This document shows positions 1 to 7,458 of a DNA stretch of 35,503 bases, in pieces. The stretch comes from an uncultured Prevotellaceae bacterium. GTDB taxonomy: Bacteria; Bacteroidota; Bacteroidia; Bacteroidales; Bacteroidaceae. The notes beneath the pieces were generated by a model. It was not told the DNA's origin and searched no databases. It saw nothing but the letters and a program-made list of their open reading frames with translations. Within the stretch, counting starts at the first letter, position 1. Each line of letters begins with the position of its first letter. The position numbers were made by a program, and so were the translations under genes. The stretch is taken from assembly GCA_900320255.1 (NCBI GenBank), contig ONRS01000015.1, forward strand, positions 1 to 35,503, written 5' to 3'.

Positions 1-15
1 ATCGTCGGGGTAAGG

Positions 16-93
16 GCGGCCGTTCAAAGTAGATAGAGCGCCCGCTCAAAGTGGATAGAGCGGCCGCTCAAAGTAGATAGAACGGCCGCTCAA
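16..93. repeat. 22-bp tandem repeat, about 3.5 copies
   Basis: Three full units (16-37, 38-59, 60-81) and a partial one (82-93) of a 22-bp sequence containing GCGGCCGCTCAAAGT followed by a GATAGA-like end. Units differ by one to three bases. GGCCGC makes each unit partly palindromic. It may continue past the left edge. No coding frame uses it. Other 22-bp-period repeats of different sequence occur at 19936-19976 and 35177-35264. Confidence 0.9.
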
Positions 94-196
94 CTCTTTT
101 CAAAACACCATGCTCTGTAAATTATGAGGAAACAGTGTATTACAAGACCTTCCTCGCGTGGCATGGCTCTTATGCTTTAAGTGGTTTATCGTAGTG

Positions 197-204
197 CAAA
201 GATA
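197..204 (-). promoter_or_regulatory. Candidate Bacteroidota -7 box, leftward
   Basis: On the minus strand this reads TATCTTTG, matching TAnnTTTG, with a TTG 20 bp upstream (225-227) where the -33 element would sit. It points left, away from the gene ending at 268, and the roughly 190 nt to the window edge hold no convincing coding frame. It may serve a gene or RNA beyond the left edge, or be a chance match. Confidence 0.4.
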
Positions 205-267
205 CAAAATTTTTGCCTGCTTTGCAAGCTTTTCCGCAAAAAAAATACGCTTATCCTTTCCGCCGGT

Positions 268-1071
268 TCATGGCCGCGGGGGCACGGGGCGCATCATAAG
301 GGGCGGCTGCGGCTCGCCCCAGACGGCACGGCGGAGCACATCGCCAATAATGGGGCCAATTGGCAGCTCTATCTTCGCACCATTATTAAACTTATAGTAA
401 GGCGTAACAATGGGGTCGGTCTCCCAACGGCCGTTCATCGGGTTCAGGTAATGCTGTGCACCAAGATAAGTACCCCAGTGGTCGCTGAAGCGAATGTCGG
501 CATAGCCGCCGAAGGACGTGCTGTAGGCATAAGGACTGACGGCAGGCGTGGCCCGCATATTGGAAAAGTAGAAATTACCGAAGGCATGGAGCGACAGCCA
601 GTGGTTGACGTCAATGCTGGCATGACCGCCGACGCCGTACTGCGTAAAGAGCGAGCTCTGCATGGGCAGCCAGTACTTGTTGGCATTGGCCGAGAGCGAG
701 AGGTGCAGTCGTCCAAAGTCCTGGTGCAGGGCCAGCGCCCCCGTGCTGAGGTCCAACAGCCCGGGCATGTGGTCGGTACCGCCATAGGCTCCCACTGCCG
801 CACCCTTCCACAACCGGAATGCCGTTCCGCTTTGCTTGCTTGATGTCACGTCATAGCCGCCACGGGTAACAGGCGTCTCCAATGTCTGCTCAGGTACCCG
901 GAAGGCTGGGTAGATATCCAGTTTCAGCGAGTCTGTCGCTACCGACCGGTAATCGGTAATGGCGTTCCCGCCTGCCTGTGGATACCATCGGGAAGGGTTC
1001 ACTTCCTGTGCCTGTGCTATCGTCCAAGACAGTGACAGCAACATTATACCTATAGACTTCCTTATTTCCAT
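268..1071 (-). CDS. Exported protein of unknown function, beta-barrel-like
   Basis: Not recognised as a named family. From the chosen ATG (1071) the product is 267 residues and opens with a signal peptide (MEIRKSIGIMLLSLSWTIAQAQ) ending in AQ, common in this window. The body is rich in alternating aromatic/hydrophobic and polar residues (LHLSLSANANKYW, HAFGNFYFSN, YADIRFSDHWGTYLGAQHY), suggesting an outer-membrane or periplasmic beta structure. The C-terminus is proline-rich (PPLMMRPVPPRP). A longer reading from 1122 is unlikely because a TATCTTTG box (1090-1097) lies inside it, just upstream of 1071. The gene is divergent from the sigma-factor operon, with back-to-back promoters. No function is assigned. 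Confidence 0.75.
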   Translation of the reverse strand: MEIRKSIGIMLLSLSWTIAQAQEVNPSRWYPQAGGNAITDYRSVATDSLKLDIYPAFRVPEQTLETPVTRGGYDVTSSKQSGTAFRLWKGAAVGAYGGTDHMPGLLDLSTGALALHQDFGRLHLSLSANANKYWLPMQSSLFTQYGVGGHASIDVNHWLSLHAFGNFYFSNMRATPAVSPYAYSTSFGGYADIRFSDHWGTYLGAQHYLNPMNGRWETDPIVTPYYKFNNGAKIELPIGPIIGDVLRRAVWGEPQPPLMMRPVPPRP

Positions 1072-1089
1072 ATCTTTCGCTTTCGCTGG

Positions 1090-1097
1090 CAAAGATA
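1090..1097 (-). promoter_or_regulatory. Promoter -7 box for the gene ending at 268
   Basis: Minus strand reads TATCTTTG (TAnnTTTG). It lies 18 bp upstream of the ATG at 1071, giving a very short leader, and was used to choose that start. No clear -33 TTTG was found. Confidence 0.6.
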
Positions 1098-1138
1098 CAT
1101 AATTATATTGTACTTTTATCACTTTCCTGAAAAAAATG

Positions 1139-1146
1139 TATCTTTG
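1139..1146 (+). promoter_or_regulatory. Promoter -7 box for the sigma-factor operon
   Basis: Plus strand reads TATCTTTG (TAnnTTTG), 54 bp before the ATG at 1201. It is back to back with the divergent box at 1090-1097, so about 40 bp is shared by two divergent promoters. No clear -33 element was seen. Confidence 0.55.
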
Positions 1147-1200
1147 CTTAGGAAAACGGAGGTTCCGATTGTATTATGAGTAAAATGACTTAAAAGACAG

Positions 1201-1683
1201 ATGACAGACAAACGGGAATTCGAAACGATTTTCAGACGTCACTACGACGGAATGTTCCGGCTGGCCAGGAAGATGCTGGGCAATGATGCAGAAAGCAAGG
1301 ACGTGGTGAGCGACGTATTCGCTCACCTGCTGAACAGTGGAAAGGAACTGCAGCCTGACACGATTCAGAGCCTGCTGCTAACCAGCGTCCACAACCGTTG
1401 TGTCAACCTGCTGGTCAGAAAGCAACGGTCACTGGCTAACGTCGTGTATCTGGATACCGAGAATTCCGACAAGGAACTGTTGGACGACATGTACCACTAC
1501 ATAGACCAGCAGCTGCCGCCACTCTCACAGCAGGTGCTACGCCTACGCTACCAGCAGGGACTGAAATACCGCGAGATAGCCGAGGAGCTGCAAGTTAGTG
1601 AAGTCACCGTTTACAACCACCTGTCACAGTCGCTCAAACAATTAAAGGACCATTTTAAATCGTTAGGCTATGAAATCAAATGA
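1201..1683 (+). CDS. ECF-type RNA polymerase sigma factor
   Basis: A 160-residue sigma-70 family protein of the extracytoplasmic-function group, which directs RNA polymerase to a limited promoter set. Region 2 spans about residues 10-75 (FRRHYDGMFRLARKML, then DVVSDVFAHLL). Region 4 spans about 103-150, with LPPLSQQVLRLRYQQGLKY and the helix-turn-helix IAEELQVSEVTVYNHL. There is no N- or C-terminal extension, as is usual for the group. It overlaps the next gene by 14 bp, implying coupled translation with its presumed anti-sigma factor. The sigma / DUF4974 / STN-receptor order matches FecI-FecR-FecA style signalling, in which a receptor reports ligand binding to the anti-sigma factor. Pairing is inferred from position; the regulon is unknown. 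Confidence 0.93.
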   Translation: MTDKREFETIFRRHYDGMFRLARKMLGNDAESKDVVSDVFAHLLNSGKELQPDTIQSLLLTSVHNRCVNLLVRKQRSLANVVYLDTENSDKELLDDMYHYIDQQLPPLSQQVLRLRYQQGLKYREIAEELQVSEVTVYNHLSQSLKQLKDHFKSLGYEIK

Positions 1684-2233
1684 CAAGCTGGAACAGCTCC
1701 TCCGACAGATGTACGCCGAGGAGGAGCTCCACAAGGGAAAAAGCATCGAACCCTCGTCCATCATTGACGAGGAGTGGGCAAAGTTTGAAGCCACACACTT
1801 CGGGAAGTCCTCGTTCTTTACGCTTCACTCTTCATTAAAAAAAATCGCAGCCGTGTTCATTGGCGTGCTGATGCTTTCGGGCTTCGCCTACGCTGCTTTC
1901 CACTATTTCAGCGGCAACACTCAACGCTCAACACTCAACCCTCAACACTCAACACTCAACCCTCAACACTCAACGCTCAACGCTCAACGCTCAACACTCA
2001 ACCCTCAACCTACAGCGCCTATTGTCTTTAAGGATGCGGAGCTGGAAACTATTCTCCATGAGGTAGCAGCATTCTACGAGTGCGAAACCGTCTATGAGAA
2101 TGAGAAGGCAAGACACCTGCGCCTCTACTTCACGTGGGACAAGACAATGACGATAGACGAGGTCATCGGGACGTTCAACAAGTTTGAACGGCTGCACATC
2201 ACACGAGAGGACAAGAAACTAATTGTGAATTAA
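1670..2233 (+). CDS. Short DUF4974-type anti-sigma protein with a repeat-derived linker
   Basis: A 187-residue single-pass membrane protein, presumed anti-sigma factor for the upstream ECF sigma factor. Residues 1-57 are charged and probably cytoplasmic, 58-80 form a membrane helix (IAAVFIGVLMLSGFAYAAFHYF), and about 115-187 resemble DUF4974, a small periplasmic domain (FKDAELETILHEVAAFYECE, ending in IDEVIGTFNKFERLHI and KLIVN). The FecR domain usually found between helix and DUF4974 is absent. In its place is a low-complexity stretch (84-114) of STLNPQH/STLNAQR units encoded by 13 consecutive CNCTCAA heptamers. The start overlaps the sigma gene by 14 bp and the stop lies 10 bp before the receptor gene, so the three form one operon. 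The domain call is from memory of the family. Confidence 0.8.
   Translation: MKSNDKLEQLLRQMYAEEELHKGKSIEPSSIIDEEWAKFEATHFGKSSFFTLHSSLKKIAAVFIGVLMLSGFAYAAFHYFSGNTQRSTLNPQHSTLNPQHSTLNAQRSTLNPQPTAPIVFKDAELETILHEVAAFYECETVYENEKARHLRLYFTWDKTMTIDEVIGTFNKFERLHITREDKKLIVN
1918..2008 (+). repeat. Heptamer repeat CNCTCAA, 13 perfect units, inside a gene
   Basis: Thirteen head-to-tail heptamers, varying only at the second base (A, G or C), lie wholly within the anti-sigma gene. Three heptamers make 21 nt, so the protein cycles every seven residues (STLNPQH). The same unit recurs inside the receptor gene near 3883-3958 and, on the other strand, at 8413-8440 inside the GH3 gene. Confidence 0.95.
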
Positions 2234-2243
2234 TCAAGAAACA

Positions 2244-4844
2244 ATGAAAAGGATTATTTATATACTGTTCCTGTCTATCTGTGCCCTTAGCATGCAAGCG
2301 CAGAAACTGGCCCGCAACTATAAGAGCCAGTCACTCTCGAAGGTGCTGGAGGACCTCAATGCCGCCACCACCGACCAGACCATCTACTTCATCTACGACG
2401 AACTGGAGGACTTCACCGTGACCTGCCACTTTAACGACCTGACACTGAAAGAAGCCGTCAGCAAGGTCATTGGTTTCTACCCCATGAAAGTAACTTACGA
2501 CCAAAACAACATCTTCATAGAGTGTACGCAAAAGGAAACCACGAAAGTCATCGGCCGCCTGGTTGACGAAGCAGGACATCCCATAGAGTTCGCCAACGTC
2601 TCATTGCTTAGTGACAGAGATTCCACATTCCTCAACGGCAGCGTGAGCAATGAGAACGGCGACTTTGTCATTCCCTGCAACGCCCGGCGCGTAACGGTCA
2701 GGGCAACCTGCATCGGCTACCAGACTCTGCTGCGCGGTGTCAGCGTGGGCGAGATAGGCACTTTCGTCATGCACCCGGAGACCTACAGCATCGGCGGCGT
2801 GACGGTAAAGGGTGAGATTCCGCAGTACAAGATGACCACGGGCGGCATGACCGTCGAGATTCAGCATTCTATCCTCCACGACGTGGGAACTGCCGACGAC
2901 CTGCTCTCCATGCTGCCTGGCATCCAGGGGCACGACGGGAAGTTCACCATCATGGCCAAGGGCGAGCCCGAAATATACATCAACAACAAGAAGGTACGCG
3001 ACGCACACGAGCTGAAGCAGCTGAAGTCGGCTGACATCAAGAACGTGGAGATCATCACTGCCCCTGGAGCGAAATTTAATGCTGAGGTGGATGCCGTCAT
3101 CCGTATCAAGACGCTCAAGCCCCAAGGTGACGGACTGAGCCTGATGGCCACCAGTCAGGTTCAGCGGAACAACCACTGGTCTAACTACGATGACCTGACG
3201 CTGAAATACCGCACCGGCGGACTGGAGGCTTTTGCCAACGCGGCGTTCGACTGGGGCCGCTACAGCAACGACCAGGACTTGAATCAGGAGTTGCACATCA
3301 GCCAGGACCAATATAACATCCATGCCTTTGCACCTGTAAGGACACGCTGGTCGCAGCTTCAGTACAAGGCAGGCCTGAGCTACGATTTCAACGCAGACCA
3401 TTCCATCGGTCTTAGTTTCTCATCACAGAAACTGCTGTTTCAGCATTTTAAGAATGACATGCCGCAGGAGTATCAGAAGAACGGAACGTATTACGGTGAC
3501 ATCCTTTTGAAAACGGTGGGTGAAGAGCCCGACAAACCAGTATGGGAGCTGAACTCCTACTATATAGGACAGGTGGGTAAACTGGGCATCGACCTGAACG
3601 CCACCCTGCTACGACGCGTATCGGAAGTCCAGTTTGACCAGCAGGAGCAGAGTCTGGAACTGGGCAGTCGCACCTTTACCACCGTCAACGAGGAGAAACG
3701 AACAATGGCGGCCGGTAAACTGATTCTGACTTACCCCGTATGGAAAGGCGTGCTGAGCTTTGGCTCAGAGGCTACCTCCACGGAGAGCCACGGTCATAAC
3801 ATCAACCAGGAGAACATCATACCCGAGGCCGATAACGAAATGAAGGAGAAGAACATCGCCGGCTTTGTCGAATACGAGCTCACCCTCAACGCTCAACCCT
3901 CCGCTCGGCCCGCAGGGACGCTTGCAAGGCAAGAACAATCAACGCTCAACCTCAACGCCGGCCTGCGCTACGAACACGTAGCCACGGACTACACGTCGTT
4001 CGGCATCTGGCAACCAGAGCCCAGCCGCACCTATAACGATTGGTTTCCCAATCTCTCTATGGCCTGGCGGAAAGGCAAGTGGGGTGCACAACTGAGCTAC
4101 AGCAAGCGCATCACGCGCCCACTCTACCGTATGTTGTCTTCGATAGTTGTCTATGACAGCCGCATGATCTATGAGGGCGGTAATCCGCTGCTTCGCCCGT
4201 CGGTACGTCAGAGTTTTGACTTCATCTTGACTTACTCCTGGCTCAACTTCACAGCGGGCTTTACACGCGAGAAAGACCTGATCAGTCACATTGCCGAAGT
4301 TTATGACGAGGCGAACGAGATAGCCATCTTCCGGCCCGTCAACATTGACCATCAGAATCGCATCTATGCTACCCTCGTGGCCTCACCGAAGCTGGGCTTC
4401 TGGCAGCCCACCGCCACACTACATTACTATCAGCAGATGTTCGATGCCGAAGCCTACGGTGTACCGAAGAAGCTGAACAAACCCGAATTCAGCTTCAATC
4501 TGAAAAGCTGGCTCCTCATCAATACCACGACGAAGGCTCTGATATCCATTGACTATACCGGCAGCAACCATTGGGCATTTATGTATCGCGGCAGCAGTTT
4601 TTCCTTGGGTGCCCGTGTGCAGAAAACCTTTTGGGAGGGACGGCTGAACGCTACGCTGTATGCCAACGACATCTTCCGTACCCACAAGACAAAAGTGACT
4701 ACCTACTACGCCATAGGATCAACCTCTCAGAGCAACTATAACTATACACAGGCGGTAGGGCTTACCCTGAGCTACAACTTCAACGTCACCCGCTCGAAGT
4801 ATCGTGGCACTGGTGCCGGTAACGAGGAGAGGAACCGACTCTAA
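2244..4844 (+). CDS. Outer-membrane beta-barrel receptor, TonB-dependent type, with STN domain
   Basis: An 866-residue outer-membrane receptor. Signal peptide 1-20 (MKRIIYILFLSICALSMQAQ). An STN-like domain (about 30-93) can contact an anti-sigma partner. A carboxypeptidase-regulatory-like domain follows (101-180, VIGRLVDEAGHPIEFANVSLL), then a plug-like domain (195-290, DDLLSMLPGIQGHDGKFTI and IYINNKKVRD) and a beta-barrel of OMP_b-brl_3 type. As third gene of the sigma/anti-sigma operon it is the likely sensor; its ligand is unknown, and no SusD-like partner is adjacent. Residues about 547-572 (TLNAQPSARPAGTLARQEQ and following) look inserted: they contain the CNCTCAA heptamer and interrupt two barrel strands (GFVEYEL and LNAGLRYEHV). 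Whether it truly depends on TonB is uncertain for this subfamily. Confidence 0.88.
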   Translation: MKRIIYILFLSICALSMQAQKLARNYKSQSLSKVLEDLNAATTDQTIYFIYDELEDFTVTCHFNDLTLKEAVSKVIGFYPMKVTYDQNNIFIECTQKETTKVIGRLVDEAGHPIEFANVSLLSDRDSTFLNGSVSNENGDFVIPCNARRVTVRATCIGYQTLLRGVSVGEIGTFVMHPETYSIGGVTVKGEIPQYKMTTGGMTVEIQHSILHDVGTADDLLSMLPGIQGHDGKFTIMAKGEPEIYINNKKVRDAHELKQLKSADIKNVEIITAPGAKFNAEVDAVIRIKTLKPQGDGLSLMATSQVQRNNHWSNYDDLTLKYRTGGLEAFANAAFDWGRYSNDQDLNQELHISQDQYNIHAFAPVRTRWSQLQYKAGLSYDFNADHSIGLSFSSQKLLFQHFKNDMPQEYQKNGTYYGDILLKTVGEEPDKPVWELNSYYIGQVGKLGIDLNATLLRRVSEVQFDQQEQSLELGSRTFTTVNEEKRTMAAGKLILTYPVWKGVLSFGSEATSTESHGHNINQENIIPEADNEMKEKNIAGFVEYELTLNAQPSARPAGTLARQEQSTLNLNAGLRYEHVATDYTSFGIWQPEPSRTYNDWFPNLSMAWRKGKWGAQLSYSKRITRPLYRMLSSIVVYDSRMIYEGGNPLLRPSVRQSFDFILTYSWLNFTAGFTREKDLISHIAEVYDEANEIAIFRPVNIDHQNRIYATLVASPKLGFWQPTATLHYYQQMFDAEAYGVPKKLNKPEFSFNLKSWLLINTTTKALISIDYTGSNHWAFMYRGSSFSLGARVQKTFWEGRLNATLYANDIFRTHKTKVTTYYAIGSTSQSNYNYTQAVGLTLSYNFNVTRSKYRGTGAGNEERNRL
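3882..3959 (+). repeat. In-frame repeat-derived insertion in the receptor gene
   Basis: CNCTCAA heptamers border both sides of a different segment (about 3902-3937, containing CCGCAGGGACGCTTGC). The whole stretch reads in frame and separates two barrel-strand motifs. It looks like a composite of two dispersed repeats in a barrel loop or turn. Confidence 0.65.
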
Positions 4845-4848
4845 CAAC

Positions 4849-4876
4849 AAAAGGCTTCTCGCATGAGAAGCCTTTT
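4849..4876. terminator. Bidirectional intrinsic terminator
   Basis: Perfect 12-bp inverted repeat (AAAAGGCTTCTC at 4849-4860 and GAGAAGCCTTTT at 4865-4876) with a 4-nt loop and T/A runs on both sides. It lies between the convergent receptor and GH31 genes and can serve both. Confidence 0.92.
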
Positions 4877-4893
4877 GCTATTCTTTTACAGTT

Positions 4894-7263
4894 TTACTTT
4901 TCAATAACGGTCAGCTCCGTGTCACCGGGACGGAAGAGCAGACCGGTACATTTCTGGGCACTGGCCTTGTAGGTCTTCAGCTCCACCTGGTCCCACTTAA
5001 TCTGGTCGGTACGCTGTGCGAGCGGTGCATGAGGGATGACGGAACCGTCGCGCACGAGGATAACGGCGGGAATGGGGCCGGTCTCAATGGTATGCCAACC
5101 GCTGTCATAGACCTTGCCGCTTTGGTAGTCAATCCATTTGCAGCCAGAGGGGAGATAGACGTTGCGGCTGTTGCCACGCTCCATGAGCGGAGCCACAAGC
5201 ATTTGCGCGCCGAACAGGTACTCGTCTTCAATGAGCCATGCACCGGGGTCCTTGGGGAACTCCACGAAGAGGGCGCGCACCATGGGCAGACCGCGCAGGG
5301 TGCAGTCCTTGGCCTGTGCATAGACGTAAGGCATGAGCTTATACTTCATCTCGGCAGCCTGACGGAACGCCTTGGTGAACGACTCGCTGATGAGCCACGG
5401 CTCCGTAGGAGGTGCACCATGGGCGCGGGTGTGACTCGACAAGAAGCCGAAGGGCAGCCAGCGGCGATAGATGTCCTCAGGCGAGGCTGTGACAAAACCG
5501 CCCATGTCGTGACTCCAGAAGGAGAAGCCGCTCAGGCCGAACGACAATCCACCACGCAGGTCGCCCAGCATGCCGATGTTGTTAGTTGCGGCATCACCGC
5601 CCCAGTGGAGGGCGTAACGCTGGGAGCCAGCCCAGGCCGAGCGGGCCCAGATGATGCCGGCACCGGCCTCCCCCCCAACCCCTCTCCAAGGGGAGAGGGG
5701 AGATTTGGCGAAACTGTCGATGACCTCGAAGAGTGCCTTGTTGTAACGCAGCGGATAGAGGTTATGCTCATAGAGGCCGCCACGACCGTTGTAGTAGAAA
5801 CCATTGTAGGGCGCAGCCTCGCCGAAGTCGCACTTAATGGTGGAGACACCCTGCTTCAGCAGTCCGAGAATCTTTCCCTGATACCACTTTACGGTTGCAG
5901 GATTGGTGAAGTCGAGCACGGCATCCTCGTACGGCATGCCGCCATCGGCATTCCGCACATGCAGATTCTTCTCAATGATTTCGGGGAAGAAGCGGTTCTT
6001 AGGCGTGAAGTAAGGCAACTGCCACAGACAGGTGTGGAAGCCCTGGTCCTTCAGCTGCTTGAGCATGCCGACAGGGTCGGGAAAACGGTCCTGTGCGAAC
6101 TGATAGTCGCACTGCCAGTCAACGCCGAACCAACCAGTGTCGAAGTGGATGACGTCAGAGGGAATCTTGTGCTTGCGCAACTGACGGGCAATGTCGAGTC
6201 CCTCCTCCTGCGAGAAGTAAGTAATGCGGCTCATCCATGTGCCGAACGACCAGAGCGGCAGCATGGGGCTCTTGCCCGTGATGTTGGTGTATTCGTCGAG
6301 GATGTCCTTCGGCTCGCCGAAGAACACGAAGAGGTCAATCTGCTCGTCGGCCATGAAGAGGCGTTGGGCCCCGATGTAGCTCTGGCCAAAGTCTGCCGTG
6401 ACGGGAGCCGAGGTGTGCATGAAGATGCCGTAGCCACGGTTGGAGAAATAGAACGGCACGGGCTTGTACTGGCCGTCGGTTTCGGGACCCTGCGGGTCGG
6501 TGACGCTGATGTGTACCTTCTGCCCCACCTTATTCAAAGAGGTGAACGACTCACCACAGCCGTAGATGCGCTCACCCGGCGAGAGCAGGAACACAGGATT
6601 CACGCTGCGCGAGTTATCGGAGCCACGCTTGATGAACGAGAAGGGCAACAGTTTGACCTGCGACGAGTCGTTATCAATGATGTGGCGCGTCTGGGTCAGC
6701 ACGCGTCCGTTCTTGTCCTTCAGCACGAGGCGGAAAGGATAGCGCTGCAGCTCCAGGGTGCCGAAGTCAGTCTTGTAGGCAACAGTGGTACCGTTGCTGA
6801 CTGAACGCCAGGGCGTTGCATTGGTGCGTTGCTTGAACTGGTCGCTCAGCATGGGGTCAGCCTGCTCATTGTCACGAGGTACAATGGGCGTAGTCAGCAT
6901 ACGGATGCGGACGCAGCGCGGGCTGATAAAGTCAAGACTGATGGAGAGGTTGGGATCGTTGTCGTAGGCAGCATCGGGGAAGTCGAGCATCTGCATGCGC
7001 ACGGGCCAGTAGCCATTGAGGTTAAAGGCCTGACGGGGCGAGAGACGGTAACGTTTCCAGTTGAGCTGTCCCTGGGCCTTGGCAGCGTCGAACGTTGCCA
7101 AGGAGTCAGCGAGGAAGTAAGTGTTAGAAAGGTCTGAGAAGTCAGTCGATACGTCTTTCTGCATGCACTGCAGGTACTGCACGCCGGCGTTGGTCTGAAT
7201 CTGGGCCTTTGCTGCGGTTAAACCGCAGCAAACGATACAAAGGGAAATAAAGAACTTTTTCAT
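4894..7263 (-). CDS. Exported GH31 glycosidase, YicI-like, probable alpha-xylosidase
   Basis: A 789-residue family 31 glycoside hydrolase with signal peptide MKKFFISLCIVCCGLTAAKA. The nucleophile is expected at D479 in TIKCDFGEA, resembling the KTDFGE motif of the E. coli alpha-xylosidase YicI more than the WxDxxE of typical alpha-glucosidases. The acid/base is expected at D557 in LHWGGD, followed by GGLSFGLSGFSFWSHDMGGF, again YicI-like. Residues about 518-536 (SPLSPWRGVGGEAG and flanks) are an in-frame insertion encoded by a palindromic repeat, between the two catalytic motifs and just before ARSAWAGSQRY. It is the last gene of the leftward GH2-GH3-GH31 group. A 195-bp gap with two hairpin repeats separates it from the GH3. 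Removal of xylose from xyloglucan oligosaccharides is inferred; another alpha-glycosidase activity is possible. Confidence 0.9.
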   Translation of the reverse strand: MKKFFISLCIVCCGLTAAKAQIQTNAGVQYLQCMQKDVSTDFSDLSNTYFLADSLATFDAAKAQGQLNWKRYRLSPRQAFNLNGYWPVRMQMLDFPDAAYDNDPNLSISLDFISPRCVRIRMLTTPIVPRDNEQADPMLSDQFKQRTNATPWRSVSNGTTVAYKTDFGTLELQRYPFRLVLKDKNGRVLTQTRHIIDNDSSQVKLLPFSFIKRGSDNSRSVNPVFLLSPGERIYGCGESFTSLNKVGQKVHISVTDPQGPETDGQYKPVPFYFSNRGYGIFMHTSAPVTADFGQSYIGAQRLFMADEQIDLFVFFGEPKDILDEYTNITGKSPMLPLWSFGTWMSRITYFSQEEGLDIARQLRKHKIPSDVIHFDTGWFGVDWQCDYQFAQDRFPDPVGMLKQLKDQGFHTCLWQLPYFTPKNRFFPEIIEKNLHVRNADGGMPYEDAVLDFTNPATVKWYQGKILGLLKQGVSTIKCDFGEAAPYNGFYYNGRGGLYEHNLYPLRYNKALFEVIDSFAKSPLSPWRGVGGEAGAGIIWARSAWAGSQRYALHWGGDAATNNIGMLGDLRGGLSFGLSGFSFWSHDMGGFVTASPEDIYRRWLPFGFLSSHTRAHGAPPTEPWLISESFTKAFRQAAEMKYKLMPYVYAQAKDCTLRGLPMVRALFVEFPKDPGAWLIEDEYLFGAQMLVAPLMERGNSRNVYLPSGCKWIDYQSGKVYDSGWHTIETGPIPAVILVRDGSVIPHAPLAQRTDQIKWDQVELKTYKASAQKCTGLLFRPGDTELTVIEK
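5656..5712 (-). repeat. GC-rich palindromic element inserted in frame in GH31
   Basis: Encodes about 19 residues including SPLSPWRGVGGEAG. The core (5669-5702) pairs CCCCTCTCC with GGAGAGGGG around a short loop. Related GC-rich hairpins lie between genes at 7302-7399 and 18343-18376. The two catalytic motifs on either side are intact. Confidence 0.75.
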
Positions 7264-7301
7264 TGTTTTACTGGTTACTTATTGAAGTTTCCCTCCCTTA
7301 T

Positions 7302-7399
7302 GACCCCCTCTGACTCCCCCTGTAGGGGGAGGACAGAATGTGTGCATGCCCTTGCCGTGGTAATCGTCCCCCTCCTACAGGAGGGGATAGGGGAGGTCA
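7302..7399. repeat. Two GC-rich hairpin repeats in inverted orientation
   Basis: A 34-bp unit (7302-7335; core CTCCCCCTGTAGGGGGAG) and a diverged inverted copy (7366-7399; core CCCTCCTACAGGAGGGG) flank about 30 bp. Each is itself a hairpin and the pair could form a larger one. They fill most of the 195-bp gap between the GH3 and GH31 genes. A single copy at 18343-18376 matches the first at 32 of 34 positions when inverted. Confidence 0.85.
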
Positions 7400-7458
7400 C
7401 TTCGAGCTTAATTTTACTGATTATCTCGCAATTCATGGAGGTGGGAACCTTTAGTTAC

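Noticed and set aside
268-1122. Longer start for the first gene
   Set aside because: The extra 17 codons contain the TATCTTTG box, and the signal peptide begins at the ATG at 1071.
5029-6804. Long open frame of 591 codons opposite the GH31 gene
   Set aside because: It is antisense to a clear GH31 with intact catalytic motifs and has no family features; high-GC codon bias on the real strand explains its length.
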